DNA of 64,000 nucleotides, taken from contig NC_037263.1 in NCBI RefSeq assembly GCF_000002425.4, forward strand, positions 6,448,959 through 6,512,958. The letters run 5' to 3'. How positions within the stretch are numbered: the stretch's first letter is position 1; each line of letters starts with the position of its first letter. Under the pieces are notes generated by a model. It was not told the origin of the DNA. It ran no database searches and was given only the letters and a program-made list of their open reading frames with translations. The DNA comes from Physcomitrium patens. Lineage: Eukaryota > Streptophyta > Bryopsida > Funariales > Funariaceae. This document shows positions 24,165-35,933 of the stretch, in pieces. The position numbers were made by a program, and so were the translations under genes.

Positions 24165-24649
24165 CTGCAGATTTTTTTAACTTCAAACTTGAGCATTGGT
24201 AGTACCAACCATGTCAATTGCTCGAATAAGAAAATTTTATTCTCTCTAGATTGCAACTACTAGCTTCCCCCAACCTTAGCAGTCCATCCGGTGAATGAGA
24301 CACTGGAACGTTCAAGCATCTTGGGGTAAGAAGTTCTCCAGTGACCGTGAAACTAAAGAAATCCCTTGAGAAAACCCAGGAAAATGGCGCAGTTCTCTAT
24401 TGTCTTGGAGGCTTACCAATCTCAGAGCAATGAGCTCTTTACACAAGATGTTGCATTAGCCACTGGTAATAAACTTGAATGGTTTCCTTAAAAGCGGAAG
24501 ACGAGGCATACTCAAAACTATGACCTTTCCCCTGCTTGATGCCGCAAAACTTGTGATAATGGCTAGCAGTCAAGACATCCGAGGGCTGTACCCAACAGGA
24601 CCACGAAATTTGGTGATGAGGAGTGAAGCGAGAAGGAAAATCATCTCAC
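24165..24649 (-). other. Intron of the minus-strand gene
   Basis: Begins GTGAGATGA (24649 downward) and ends TCTGCAG (24165). It is more AT-rich than the two exons, has stops in the exon frame and a T-rich run before the acceptor. Confidence 0.55.
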
Positions 24650-25137
24650 CTTCAGGATCCTGGGAATCACACTTGCCGTCCTGTGCATCGTTGGGCCACC
24701 TCTCACTCGAAGATCGTGACCGGATATCGTCATTAGCAGTCCCAACTTCACACTGCTCGTTAAATCTGCGAGACCCGGCATCCTGAGACGCGGCCAGCAT
24801 TTTCAAAGCTTCGGTCAAATCGCTGGGGAAAGGCGGGCCAGTTGCGGATGAGCCCACAGGCTGCGTGGGCCGCATATTGGGCGAGGAGTCTCGTTGAGGA
24901 AAGGCAGATCTCTCTGATAGCCTCCATGGAGACTGCGCAATGTCATCGTCGACAGAGTAATCCTCCGGACTCCCATTGTACAACACATTGTCACATTCCG
25001 CACAATCCTGCCGAAGCCTCGCATACCTCTTCATGTTTTTCGAAGCGTAGTCTTCACGCCCTCTTTGTGAGAGCTTCTTCGAATCCTCACCCCGAGGTTC
25101 ATGGGTCAACCTCACGTGCCATTCCAATATTTCAGTG
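24650..25137 (-). CDS. Long internal exon of unknown minus-strand gene
   Basis: Acceptor TTTTGTAG (ending 25138 on the minus strand) and donor GTGAGA bound a 488-base exon open throughout. It reads EILEWHVRLTHEPRGED near the start, then RYARLRQDCAECDNVLYNG with a CxxC pair, an acidic SVDDD stretch and a Ser/Arg/Glu-rich second half ending ..DSQDPE. Phase fits the exon at 23947-24164. The upstream exon with the start codon is not identified; candidates lie at 25140-26100. Higher G+C and CpG content than flanking DNA agree with a host gene. A nuclear or regulatory role is possible but not shown. Confidence 0.6.
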
Positions 25138-26735
25138 CTACAAAACCGCAAGTCAGAGCCATACCGCTAAGGAAATCACCTCTGAAGGGTTCCTATCGAT
25201 GAGCAAGACCAAAACCATCAAACTCTGATCATATCAAACCCGAGGCTACTAAAAACGGGTTTGAAGTGGATCCTCTCATCGTCAGGATTGAGAATCTCGC
25301 TCAATCGGCATTCCATTCGCAGACCGTGTGCATAATCGACCCGAACCCAAGATCAAATGCGAAGCGGAGACATTTCCATGCCGCAGAAGCTGCACTAACT
25401 CCGCAGGCTTTCACAACGCACTCGCAACAGAAATTGGGCATCAACAAGGCTGTTTGGCAACCACCAACCCCTTGGCTCTGAACACAGACATCACTGAAAG
25501 CAGTCGTGGAGAGACACATTGATGACAGCCCCGTGTCTAAGGTCGTTCCAAACCGATTACAACCCAAGCACGCGCCAGCACGCATGAAGAAAACCCACAA
25601 CAGAACGCAGGACGAAGAAGGAAACGTGATCCAACTCAAGTGCATCACCCCCACACGAGGCTAAAGATCGTCCCGGTTCATGCTCCTCATCAATCGACAA
25701 CGCTAACAGCTTGCAAGCGGCGCATTCAAGATAGCGGAGGCAAGCAAAAACCCAATTTTAAACCAGATCAGGGATCCTCTAGGATTCATTCCCTACTCTC
25801 GGGCTCTTCTAGCTACGATCCTTACCATAGTGAACTCCCCTACACAGACAATTCCAAATCCGGGTTAACTAACCCCTCTCCCCACTGTGGCAATCTGATC
25901 AGAGACACCACCAGCGCTCAATACAAACAGACTCCAGCTCCGGACACACCGTCCGAGCCATGCCAAGAGCATTATGACCCGGCGGGTGTTCCCCGTCCAT
26001 CCCTCCTTCGCTCCGAAAATCTAGATCGATCTGCAACTTGTTCACCTGGATTCCGTAACAACCCAGCTCTGGCTCGGGATCTTCATTCTACAACTGAACC
26101 ACCTCGGTGACCCATATCGACAACTACCAGACTAGTTGAAGCTAGAATCCACACATTCCAACTTGTCGACCACTGTGCCAATTCTTGCCTGAGCTTGGCC
26201 ACCCATTCACACACATACACACACAAACAGAACTATCTGTATATAACACACACACACACACACGCATGCACACACTCACCCACACATCAGCGAGCGAGCG
26301 AGCGACCGAGTGAGAAAGCATGCAATCAAGCTAGAATTCTGGGGATGGTGAATGGTGATGGTGAATGAGACACGCCCACATTGATAGTGAGCTTTTTGAA
26401 TCTGATCAGGTGCTGCTATCCAAAGATTCATGCCAAATATGGCGAAGCTGGAGGGTGCAACCACATTGGCTGCGTCTTAAACGGGGAGTATTAGGGTGTG
26501 AGTCTTTTTGCAGTTCTTTGATGAATGCTTTGTGGGATTTCCACACTCTGTGCCCCCACATTCTCCGTCTCAATCCTCAATTTTTGTTTAATGTTGGACA
26601 CTTTCTCACACTTGTCCATACAATTTATGGAGCATAAAACTAACACCGAGTTCCTCTTTTTTCATGTTTAGGGGCTTTCTCGCTTTCTTTCAGCTATTGC
26701 TCTTTCTTTTGAACAAAGTAAGCAAATGCAATATG
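25138..26735. other. Upstream part of the 24-kb gene region, unresolved
   Basis: Mixed composition continues to about 26150. A minus-strand Cys-rich frame (25301-25654) and a plus-strand Pro/Ser-rich frame (25640-26110) overlap head to head; neither has clear coding character. On the minus strand a short frame begins MDGEHPPGHNALG at about 26000 and could be a first exon. Microsatellites: (CA)n at 26251-26275 and (GAGC)n at 26288-26306. From 26150 to 26735 nothing further is seen. Confidence 0.35.
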
Positions 26736-26741
26736 CTTAGT

Positions 26742-26875
26742 TGTGTTTGGCTGATGTAATGGTTTTGGTTTCATGCGTTTTGAAGTGGGAGGTTGTTAGG
26801 GGATTCTTAGATGTGTTTGGCTGATGTATTGGTTTTGGTTTCATGCTTTTTGAAGTGGTACGTTGTTAGGGGTTT
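26742..26875 (+). repeat. Tandem duplication, period 70
   Basis: Two adjacent copies of a segment starting tgtgtttggctgatgta at 26742 and 26812, both ending ggttgttagggg or cgttgttagggg, with few mismatches. Non-coding. Confidence 0.85.
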
Positions 26876-26921
26876 TGGTGTATTTATTTAGAAGTTGCTT
26901 CAATGAGTTTGATAATCTATA

Positions 26922-26968
26922 TGCTCTCTCTCTCTCTCTCTCTCTCGCTATATATATATATATATATA
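26922..26968. repeat. (CT)n(TA)n microsatellite
   Basis: A CT run of about 24 bases, then cgc and a TA run, then a short TG run. Confidence 0.9.
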
Positions 26969-26975
26969 CATATGT

Positions 26976-27602
26976 GTGTGTATGCATTTATTTTTGCATA
27001 AGTGTGAGTTATTTGGTTTGACTTCTTACTACATGTTTTGAAAGTTGGTTGTAATGTGCATTATTATTTGAAAATAAAACAACATGTGTCATTTTGCTAA
27101 AGTTATATACTATTACCATTAAAAAATTATTATCACTTTATAAAAAAACTATTTTAAAAAGTGTGCAAATGTAGTAGTTCCATCCTTGTTCCAGCGACAT
27201 CACTGTGTGGTGTACACTCAGCTAGAAGTTCAGGGCAGATCAACAAAGCTTCAGAATTTGAGTCTTGCAATTGAATCAGAGCATGATTGTAAGCAAAAAT
27301 TCAAAAATCGCAATTGAAGATTGATAAAAAATCAAAACATAAAAATCAAAACAAAACAAAATGTAAGAATGGAGATAAAAAACCACATCGTCAAAATCTT
27401 TCCATCCTCACCACCTTTGTGATCCAACAATGACAAAAGTGAGTTGAAATTCCCACACCAAGGAGGTGCTTGTATTTACCTTATCTTGACATTAAATAGA
27501 ATGTCAATAAAAAATAGTAAAATTATTGTAGTCGAACATTAATGTGTTGGTTAGGAGGAAGTAAAACAAACAATTATTAATACTAAGATAAGTTTGGAGC
27601 AG
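26976..27602. other. AT-rich spacer, no gene seen
   Basis: A-rich and T-rich runs, no long frame, no recognised repeat. Confidence 0.45.
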
Positions 27603-28920
27603 TAGTCGGGTGAGAGAGATTAAACTCATTGGTAAATCCAAGCTATGAGAAAACATCTTAAATTGTCTAGTCTACTGAGACTAAAAATTACATTGTCATA
27701 TGGAGTGATTTGCTATTTGGAAATATAGCAGGTATCTAACTATAGAGAGTTCAGCTTAAATTTTTATATAAATTTTATCTTAGCTTCCAAAACTTCTTTA
27801 ATTTGCATAAAACTCAAAATATAACAAAATATATTTTTTTTGCAAAAGATTTTTTCTTCTTGAACTTTAGAAATTCATAACTCTTGATTCAACCATTCAA
27901 TTTGTCTCAAATTTATAGGATAGGTAGAATTCACCCTTAAGTTTTATCACAAAAAAAACCAACTACAAATTCACTCCCAATCTTTTGATATCTAAGAATC
28001 CCTAGTAGATGCTCTAAACCCTAATTTACAAGCACATGAGCACTAGTTTCTTAATATCTCAAGAATCCAATATTAAAATGTCATCAAACTTATGTATAAA
28101 GTTTATTAAGATGAATTTACACATTCCTTGAAATTTTGAGCCAAAACCTTGTCAAATTGCTCAAGATATTGCTCAGGACACAAATAGTAGTAAATTGGTT
28201 CACTTACTACCCTTAGATTGCATGCATTGACTTCAAAATCCAATAACTCCTTCACCCTAAATTAGAATCCAGAAAGAAATATGCAAAAAGTGTAGCTGCA
28301 AAAGTATTCTCTTCAATCACAGTTGCCGATCCTCAATTGCCTTCTATACGCATGCGTTATGTCAAAAATAGTGACAATAGCTCCAAAATCAACACCTTAA
28401 CTTTGAGCGCCTATATCTCCTTCATATAAACTCCAAATTATACAAGATTTGTATCAAAACCATAGCCAAAAACCTAAACTTACTGGTCCTTGCCTTTAAA
28501 GCTCAAATGGATTCCCAAAACTAACCCTTATCTCTAATATGGCCTCGGGCAGCCTCCTCAAAGCCTATTGGTCATGATTTTTGACCAATAGGAATGGAGA
28601 TTTTCATCATCCATCTCCATTCATCTATATGGATTCCCTAAACTCTCTTTGCTACTAATATCCTTCTTCAATCCTTTTTCTTGTAAGATTTACATAATTT
28701 ATGCTCTAATCACCAAATAAAAGAACCAAAATAAGTTTTCAAAGGTCACCAATGTCTAATAAAGGTGATTCTAAATATTTAGAAGTTACTATCAATCAAA
28801 ACCAATCTTACAAGCAACTATCAAAAGAAATTAAAGTTATATAAATTCTATAATAATCTTTTTAAACAACTTCTTTTCAAAGTAGTAATTTAACCATATT
28901 CTACAACTAACTATAATCTA
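27603..28920 (+). repeat. S3: old copy of 1.25-kb LTR-like repeat
   Basis: Starts tagtcgggtgagagagattaa, aligned with tgtcgggatagagagagttt of S2. It shares a series of blocks with S1 and S2: 'caactacaaattc', 'cttgaaattttgagccaaaa', 'acaccttaacttt', 'ggcctcgggcag'. It also has an exact inverted repeat, CCTATTGGTCA at 28564-28574 and TGACCAATAGG at 28582-28592. The right end is eroded and placed only roughly. Confidence 0.65.
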
Positions 28921-31087
28921 GTAACATGGCTCTCTTCATGTTGTTAAATAAATTATACATTAAATACATAATCATATTATTTTCACATGGTAGTCGAACC
29001 ACAATATGACAATATGCGAGCAGTAACACAAGCAACAAGAACCTTTCATATGGTACTCCAGATACATTTGGACCGAAACAAGTAAAGAGATGGTGAAACA
29101 ATACATTCATATACAAATAGGGCACCAAATTGTGAAGTCTTTTGGAGTCAATAGACTTAAAAATGATCTTTTGTAGGAAAAAAATTCTATAGATCAATCC
29201 CTCGACAACTTGAATTAAGATAATTAGTTTGTATATAGGGCTTGCTGTGAAAATAGATCATAGAAATTCAAATATGCTTAAAATATATCATCTATTCTTA
29301 GCTGCGACATTCTAACTAGTGAAGGTATTTAGAAATCAATACCATATTTTATGTATTGAAACTTAATTGTGGACTTTTCTACTAAAATTGACAGCATCAA
29401 ATTGCAGTTCAAAAATTTTAATTTCAAATATAGAGTATGAAGTTATTACCACGTCTATATTAGAGATAGTAGTGAAGATTGGCTCACCCTATTATGTGCG
29501 TCAAAGGTCCAGCCATACAGATGTGCTAACACATGACACAATTATTGATACCAATTACTTGCAATCTGAATTTTCACGATGTAAAATCCATAATGATCGC
29601 ATTATTACTATAAAGTCTGCATAACTCCTAGTATCATTCTATTGAACTGCTTATTACTCAATTCTTTAAATAAAATACTTAAACTCAGCTTAATGACAAT
29701 CCAATGAAAGAATAAGCTCTGATTGAGATCTTCACAATAGGATTGTGTCAAAAGAAATTTCATTGACCATCATGCGTGGTTAACTTTCTTGTTTGATTTC
29801 ACATCAATAAGAGAGTTGCAAAAGCGAGTGAGGTCAAAACAAAAACCTTCATTTAGAAGAAGAAACTCAGAGACTTGCTTAGTAAACAGTAGTTGAAGCT
29901 AAGATCTTGTTATCTGAGGAATCAAACAATGATTAATCTATTAATTTAGTTCTATTTTATTTTTTATTGTTTTTTTTTCACCACTTTATTATTTTTTTGA
30001 TTTGATTTTTAGTGAGAATGTATTTTTTGTAGATAAGATTTTGATCAGTATACATTCGATGAATCCATCACTATTTCTTTTAAATGTTAATAATTATGAA
30101 ATATATTTATTTGGATTGCAAATTTCTTGGCAAAGGCCGCTCGTATTTCCGTAGCAATTACTAATGGTATTTTGGAAGAAATTAAACCCCCAAATATAAC
30201 TCAGATAAGACTTCCATGTGGAAACCACAAAGAAGTATGAAAGAGTATGAATGAGATGAACATCCATTTTGAAACAATGCATCTGGAGATATAAACATAG
30301 TTCCAAAAGATATCCCTATTGTATACAATTTTGTCTAATTTCTTTCAATAACAAGGTTTGTTAATAACTATTATTATTATACTAAAAAACAATGTGTAAA
30401 TGCAGAAATCATAATTTTAATGGCATTGTTAGATACAAGTTTCCAAAATTAAAAAATACACGAAGGATAGTAATTAATAAATCTTCCAAATTCTTTGAAA
30501 ATTTTAATATGTATATACACATCCAAATATTATATAAATATTTGACTATTGTGATATATAATAGTTTTGTATTTAGCTTCGAGAAATTTCAATAATTTCA
30601 ATATTTTTTTATATTTTTTTTTCTATTCTTAGATTATAATTGTGATGAATAATCAAGTAAACACATCGTTATAATTACATGAAATGCATGATGTTGGCTG
30701 TCTTTTTTCCAATCTAATGACAATACATAGTTATGTAGTACAAGGAATTGCTAGGCTATGCACACTCAAATCATGTGAAAAGAGATATGAATGGCTTTTG
30801 CAACTGTGACCAGAGAAAACAAACCTCTAAACCAAACAAAAGTACTTGCTTTGTCAAGGTCTTGTAGTGCCTACTTGTCCAAAATAAATTGTAAAACAAA
30901 TGGTTATGCAATGGCACTAAGTATTTGAGAGCAACTTGAATGCATATCATCAGTTAAGATAATTATTGTATTAATCACATCTTCATACAATTTATCTATT
31001 TAAGCACAATTTTCATGCACAACACTTTTGTCGATCAAACACATTCGCCTCATTGTAAACATAATGGAAAGATTAAGTATACTAACT
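28921..31087. other. AT-rich intergenic DNA, no gene seen
   Basis: Only short frames on both strands, rich in Ile/Asn/Lys/Tyr codons as expected from composition. No repeat or RNA gene recognised. Confidence 0.5.
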
Positions 31088-31648
31088 TGTCATGGACATA
31101 CTCATGTAAGCTAGTAATTACATATATAAATAGATAGAAGTAAGTAAAAGTAGGTAAAAGTAAGTTAATTTTATAGTATTTAATATGGAAGCTTCCTAAA
31201 AACTTCATAGATGCTACTTTAACTTCATAAGTGTCTTTAATTGACTTTATGGATTAGAAACGTGGTCAACAAGTTGGCCATGTACCATACATATTGTTAG
31301 CTTGAAGATCAAGCTAACTATGTGGCCCATACATAGAAAAACTTGCCTTGTAAGTCAAGGCATGTGTTCTACAAAGTCAACACATATTGGAGGTCCTATA
31401 GAACGTCGCCACATAGCCCCTAGTTAGATAGTATATAGAGAGACAAGAGTGAAGCCTTCTTCACTCTTGTCAACTCCTTTCTTGCCTCCTGTCTAGTTTC
31501 AAGGGTCTCTAATTTTCTTGTCTTTTGGCAATAGCTATTCTAGTTTCTCTTTCAATATACATATTTATTTATTTATATTTTATAATCTTTCTTTGAGTGA
31601 AGGATCACTTGTCTAAATTGATTTTTTATTGAGTTCTTGTCCTTGACA
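31088..31648 (+). repeat. G2 5' LTR
   Basis: 561 bases, TGTCA..TGACA ends. U3 carries the GTTAGCTTG/CAAGCTAAC hairpin at 31298-31320 and the cttgccttg/caaggcatg hairpin at about 31341-31365. A TATA-like gtatatagagag lies at about 31429. Confidence 0.92.
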
Positions 31649-31668
31649 GATTGACAAGAATACACCTA

Positions 31669-31684
31669 TAATATCAGAGCTTTG
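31669..31684 (+). other. Primer-binding-site-like sequence, offset from LTR
   Basis: TAATATCAGAGCTTTG contains TATCAGAGC, the core of the initiator-Met tRNA complement (TGGTATCAGAGC) used by many plant LTR elements. It starts 20 bases after the LTR end instead of 0-5 bases. G3 keeps the same spacing (aatatcagag after 42110). Confidence 0.5.
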
Positions 31685-31860
31685 TCTAATCTTGATTAAG
31701 AATGGATTACCCTTTTTTCTTGATAAGATATAAGCAAATTAGAAGTTGTAGATTATCCTCTTCTAAACTGATATTGTCTTTAGTATTTTCTTTATTCGTA
31801 AGTCCTCTCTTCTATTTATCTTGAGCGATATTAGACATCTTCTCTCTTCTAAGTGTTATC

Positions 31861-32793
31861 ATGGTAGAACTTGTTGAAATGAAGAGTACAATGGCACAAA
31901 TATAAGAGCAATTGAAGGAGTTAATGCTTGCAATGCATCAACTCAATTTACCACCACAAAGAGCAACAAGATTGGAGGGAAGTGAAGATATAGAAATAGT
32001 TGGAGCTGCTTCAATATCTACACCAAACCATGTCCTTTCTCCTACGATGGAACGTCCTTCAAATATTAGAAAACCAAGAATTGTCCTACCGGAGAAGTTT
32101 GATGACACTAGATCCAAGTTTTGAGGATTTATCAATCAAGTGCAACTTGTAACTGAACTTCAACTCCAAAGCTATCCAACTCCAAGATCTCAAGTTAGAT
32201 TCATTGGTACGCTTCTTTCAGGTTCAGCACTATCATGGTTTTCATCTTTTCTTGAACGACAAGATCCAATATTGATTAATCTAGAGGCTTTTCTACCAAA
32301 GTTTCGATCCATGTATGGAAAACATGATGCAATTCATGATGCAACCAATAAGATCCATATTTTACAACAAAGCAATCAATCATTAACGTTGTATGTTTCA
32401 TAATTTGGACAACTTGCAACTGATATCAAGTCAAATGATGCTGCACTTATTAGCCAATTTTTCTACGGATTACAATATGAAGTAAAAAAATTAATGTTCA
32501 ACTTACCTGATCCTCAGACATTGAGTCAAGTAATTGACTTTCTTGTGAAGTGCGACAATTGCCTTTTTGAATTTCGATCAGAGAATCGTACAAGTGGACC
32601 TCAACATTACTATAATTTAATGGCAACACCAACACCTCTTCAATACATACATTCGAAAGTAGAGAATATACAAATTGATGCAGTACGTTTTAAACCTCTT
32701 ACTGAGCAAGAAAAGACTTGTCGTCGTCAAGAAGGATTATGTTTATATTGTAGAGAACCAAAGCACACTGCTCAATATTGTCCAAAGAAATGA
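31861..32793 (+). pseudogene. gag: G2 gag
   Basis: ATG at 31861 (MVELVEMKSTMAQ), one stop in codon 17 (CAA to TAA), then nearly open. The frame includes EKFDDTRSKF, the capsid segment LSGSALSWFSSFLERQDP, another stop at 32401, and at the C terminus a CCHC knuckle CLYCREPKHTAQYC at about 32738-32781. It ends PKK at 32793. About 310 codons, with few lesions. It would be the capsid/nucleocapsid protein of the element particle. Confidence 0.88.
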
Positions 32794-32879
32794 CGCAATT
32801 ACAAAATAAGGAGTATGGCTGTGAAAGAAGATAATTTGTCGGAAAACGAGTTTGTCCAACTACAATAGGGATCGTATGG

Positions 32880-34340
32880 TTGGAACCTTGTACAACATCT
32901 AGTAAAGGTCCTATTCTCTCTTCAAAGCCCTCTCCTTGTTTTACATTAAATTTTATTTTAGGACCTAAATATTACAAAGTCTCTGCCTTGTTAGATTTAG
33001 GAGCCTCAGCGCATTTTTTAGATGAAGAATTTACTAAAAGACATAGCATATCTTTAGTAAAGAAAACTAAACTTGTTCACGTAGAAATCTTAGATGGTCG
33101 TCCATTGTCTTCTGGAGATATTACTCACGAAACCCTTCCTATAGAAGTAATAATCAATGGTCATAATAGTTTTGTAGTATTTAATATTATTAGATCTCCC
33201 TTTAATCTAGTCATTTTAGGTTTATCGTGGTTAGAAAAATACAACCCTCAAATAGATTGGATTTTCCAAACTCTTACTTTCTCTAAAAGTATAATTAACA
33301 GTGTAGTTAATCAAGTAGAGAGTCATAAGTCCAGTTCAATTAAACTCGTATTTATAGATGTAAAAACTTTCTTGCATGCTGCTATGAAAGAATTACCATA
33401 TATTATTTATGTCACACTTATTTCTATTGGTGAAAAGACTTTAAGTGGCATTCTAAGCCAATATCAAGAATTTCAAGATGTATTTGAAAAAAAGAATGCG
33501 GATACACTCCCGGAACATCGTCCCTATGATTGTTCAATTGACCTTCAAGAAGGAGCACAAACGCCATTCGGTCCAATCTACAATTTATCACAAAATGAGT
33601 TGACTGAATTCAAGGAGTATATTAAAAAAAATCTAGCCAAGAATTTCACATGCCATTCAAAATCTTTGACACGAGCTCCAATTCTATTTGTGAAGAAAAA
33701 AGATGGATCATTGCAGATGTATGTTGATTATCGAGGACTCAACAAGATTACCATCAAGGATAGGTATCCACTACCTTTAATATCTGGACTTCTTGATCAA
33801 CTCAATCAAGCTAACATCTATACAAAAATAGATCTTTAGAGAGGAGTTAATCTTGTATGCATCAAAGAAGGAGATGAATAGAAGACTACATTTCAAACTA
33901 GATATGGACATTTTGAATACAACATCATGCCTTTTGGACTTACAAATGCACTTGCAGCTTTTTATCATCTAATGAATGATATTTTTTGAGAGTTTTTGGA
34001 TGATTTTGTGGTCTATTATCTACACAATATCTTGATCTATTCTAAGAATCCAGAAGAACATGAATTTTATGTTCGTCATGTATTACAAAAATTAAGAGAT
34101 ACAGGACTCTATGCCAAGATAGAAAAGTGTGTATTCTACACTATTTAAGTCGATTTTTTAGGTTACATCATTACAAATGATGGACTTATCATGGATCCTA
34201 AGAAAGTTCAAACTATAATAAATTGGAAGATTCTAAAAATGATAAGAGATGTGCAATACTTTTTGGGATTTGCCAACTACTATCGAATCTTCATCAAAGA
34301 CTTCTCTCGAGTTGCAGCTCCACTTACACGTTTGACTTGT
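32880..34340 (+). pseudogene. pol: G2 protease and reverse transcriptase
   Basis: Open to 33839 (319 codons). The protease active site reads [15 protein letters not shown], a DxGA motif with Leu in the usual Ser/Thr place. RT follows: [33 protein letters not shown], then a stop after IYTKIDL. Further RT pieces continue ([26 protein letters not shown]). The catalytic YLDD box has become YLHN, so polymerase activity is lost. Additional stops occur near 33881, 33989 and 34147. Gag ends at 32793, so pol probably lay in another frame or was separated by a stop. Confidence 0.88.
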
Positions 34341-34388
34341 AAAGACAAACTCTAATGGAATCAAGAAGCAGAAGTTGCTTTTGAATCT

Positions 34389-34860
34389 TTGAAGACAGCG
34401 TTAGTTTTTGCACCAATCTTATATCGTGCTGATTTTTCCAAAGCATTCTTTATGGAAATAGATGCATCAGACTTTGCTCTGGGTGCGATTTTATCACAAA
34501 TGGAAACAGATGACAAACTTCATCTAGTAGCCTTTCATTCAAGAAAATTCTTAACAGCAAAAATCAATTATGAGATCCACGAAAAAGAACTTCTTGTAAT
34601 TGTGGATTCTTTTTAAGAATGGCGTCATTATTTAGAAGGTGCTTCCAGTCCAGTCACCATATATACGGATCATAAGAATCTCAAATATTTTATGTCAGCA
34701 TGCGTATTAAATTGTTGTCAAGCTTGTTGAAGTTTGTCTTTATTAAGATTCGAATTCATCATCACTTATCAGCCTAGAAAACAACAAGGTTTGTCTGATG
34801 CCTTGTCTAGACGTTCTTATCTTGCACCAAAAGAAAGAGATGCAGCTTTTGAGCAATAAA
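34389..34860 (+). pseudogene. G2 RNase H
   Basis: An open piece at 34389-34616 includes [18 protein letters not shown] (first catalytic Asp context) and [13 protein letters not shown] (Glu). A stop (CAA to TAA) falls after IVDSF, then [11 protein letters not shown] follows and the QQGLSDALSRR segment closes the domain near 34815. It would remove RNA from the RNA:DNA hybrid. Order and spacing match G1 and G3. Confidence 0.85.
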
Positions 34861-34913
34861 GAATGGTTCTCTTGAAGCCAGAATAATTTCATCTTCGAGC
34901 AATAAAATCAACA

Positions 34914-35900
34914 TTGATTGTTGATTTAACTTTTCTTAAGCAAGTTCAGTTAAGTATGTCTTCAGACCCTCTTGTTCATGATATTAAGAATAATTCTTGT
35001 AAATCTCATGATTCGTCTAAATTTGAATTCAAGAACAACCTACTCTCTTTCGAAGGATGCCTATATGTTCTTGAAGGAGAAGAATGTTTACGTGTTCTTC
35101 AAGCTCATCACGACTTCCCAGCAACAAGATATTTTGGATATACTAAGACTTTGGAGCTGATATCTAGGGATTTTTGGTGGCTTCAAATGTGGAAGGTAGT
35201 CAAAGATTTTGTACAATCATGTGATGTTCGCTCAAGATTAAAAACTCCTCGTCATCAACCTTTTGGACTTCTTCAGCCATTACCTATTCCAGAACAACCA
35301 TGGTCTTCTGTTTTTATGGGCTTCATCACGGATCTTCTAATCTCAAGTTCTTATGGTTCTACATTCGTGATAGTAGATCGTTTTACTCAAATGGCACATT
35401 TTGTATTATGTACAAAATCTATCACAGATGAAGAAATAGCTAAGCTCTTTCTTGTCAATATCTATCGCTATCATGGATTATCCAAGGATATCATATCAGA
35501 TAGAGAAAATCAATTTGTATCTAGATTTTAAAGGAATCTTTTCAAGATTCTAAAAGTAGATATAAAACTATCTTTGGCATTCCATCCTCAAACTAATGGA
35601 CAAACGGAGCATGTTAATCAAGTTTTAGAGCAATATTTAAGATGTACCATTAATTACCAATAAGATGATTGCACAACTCTTTTGCCATTGGCAGAGTTTG
35701 CTTATAATAATACGGTACATTCTTCTACAAAACAAACACCTTTTTTTACTAATTATGATTATCATCCATGACTTGATACTTTTGACTTTTCAAAAGTTGA
35801 TAATCCTGCTGCGAAAGATTTGGTGATTCATTTATCAGAGCTACATGCAACGATGAAGGCATAGTTAAAAGAGGCTCAAGAACAACAAAAGGTTAATGCG
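34914..35900 (+). pseudogene. G2 integrase core
   Basis: Open for 205 codons to 35531. The zinc-binding HHCC part is damaged: the second His is Tyr (ATRYFGYTKT) and the last Cys is Arg (SCDVRSR). The DDE core is visible: FITDLLISSS (Asp), IISDRENQFVSRF (Asp), and after a stop, NGQTEHVNQVLEQY (Glu) at about 35600. Continues to the [13 protein letters not shown] segment and beyond with stops. Confidence 0.88.
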
Positions 35901-35933
35901 GATGTCTATTGAAAGGAACAACCACCATTCTTC

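Noticed and set aside
25301-25654. Cys-rich 117-codon minus-strand frame
   Set aside because: No Cys spacing pattern of a known domain, no clear splice sites, overlaps another frame; left as unresolved.
25640-26110. 156-codon plus-strand Pro/Ser-rich frame
   Set aside because: Opposite strand to the spliced gene next to it; composition explained by C-rich DNA; no motif.
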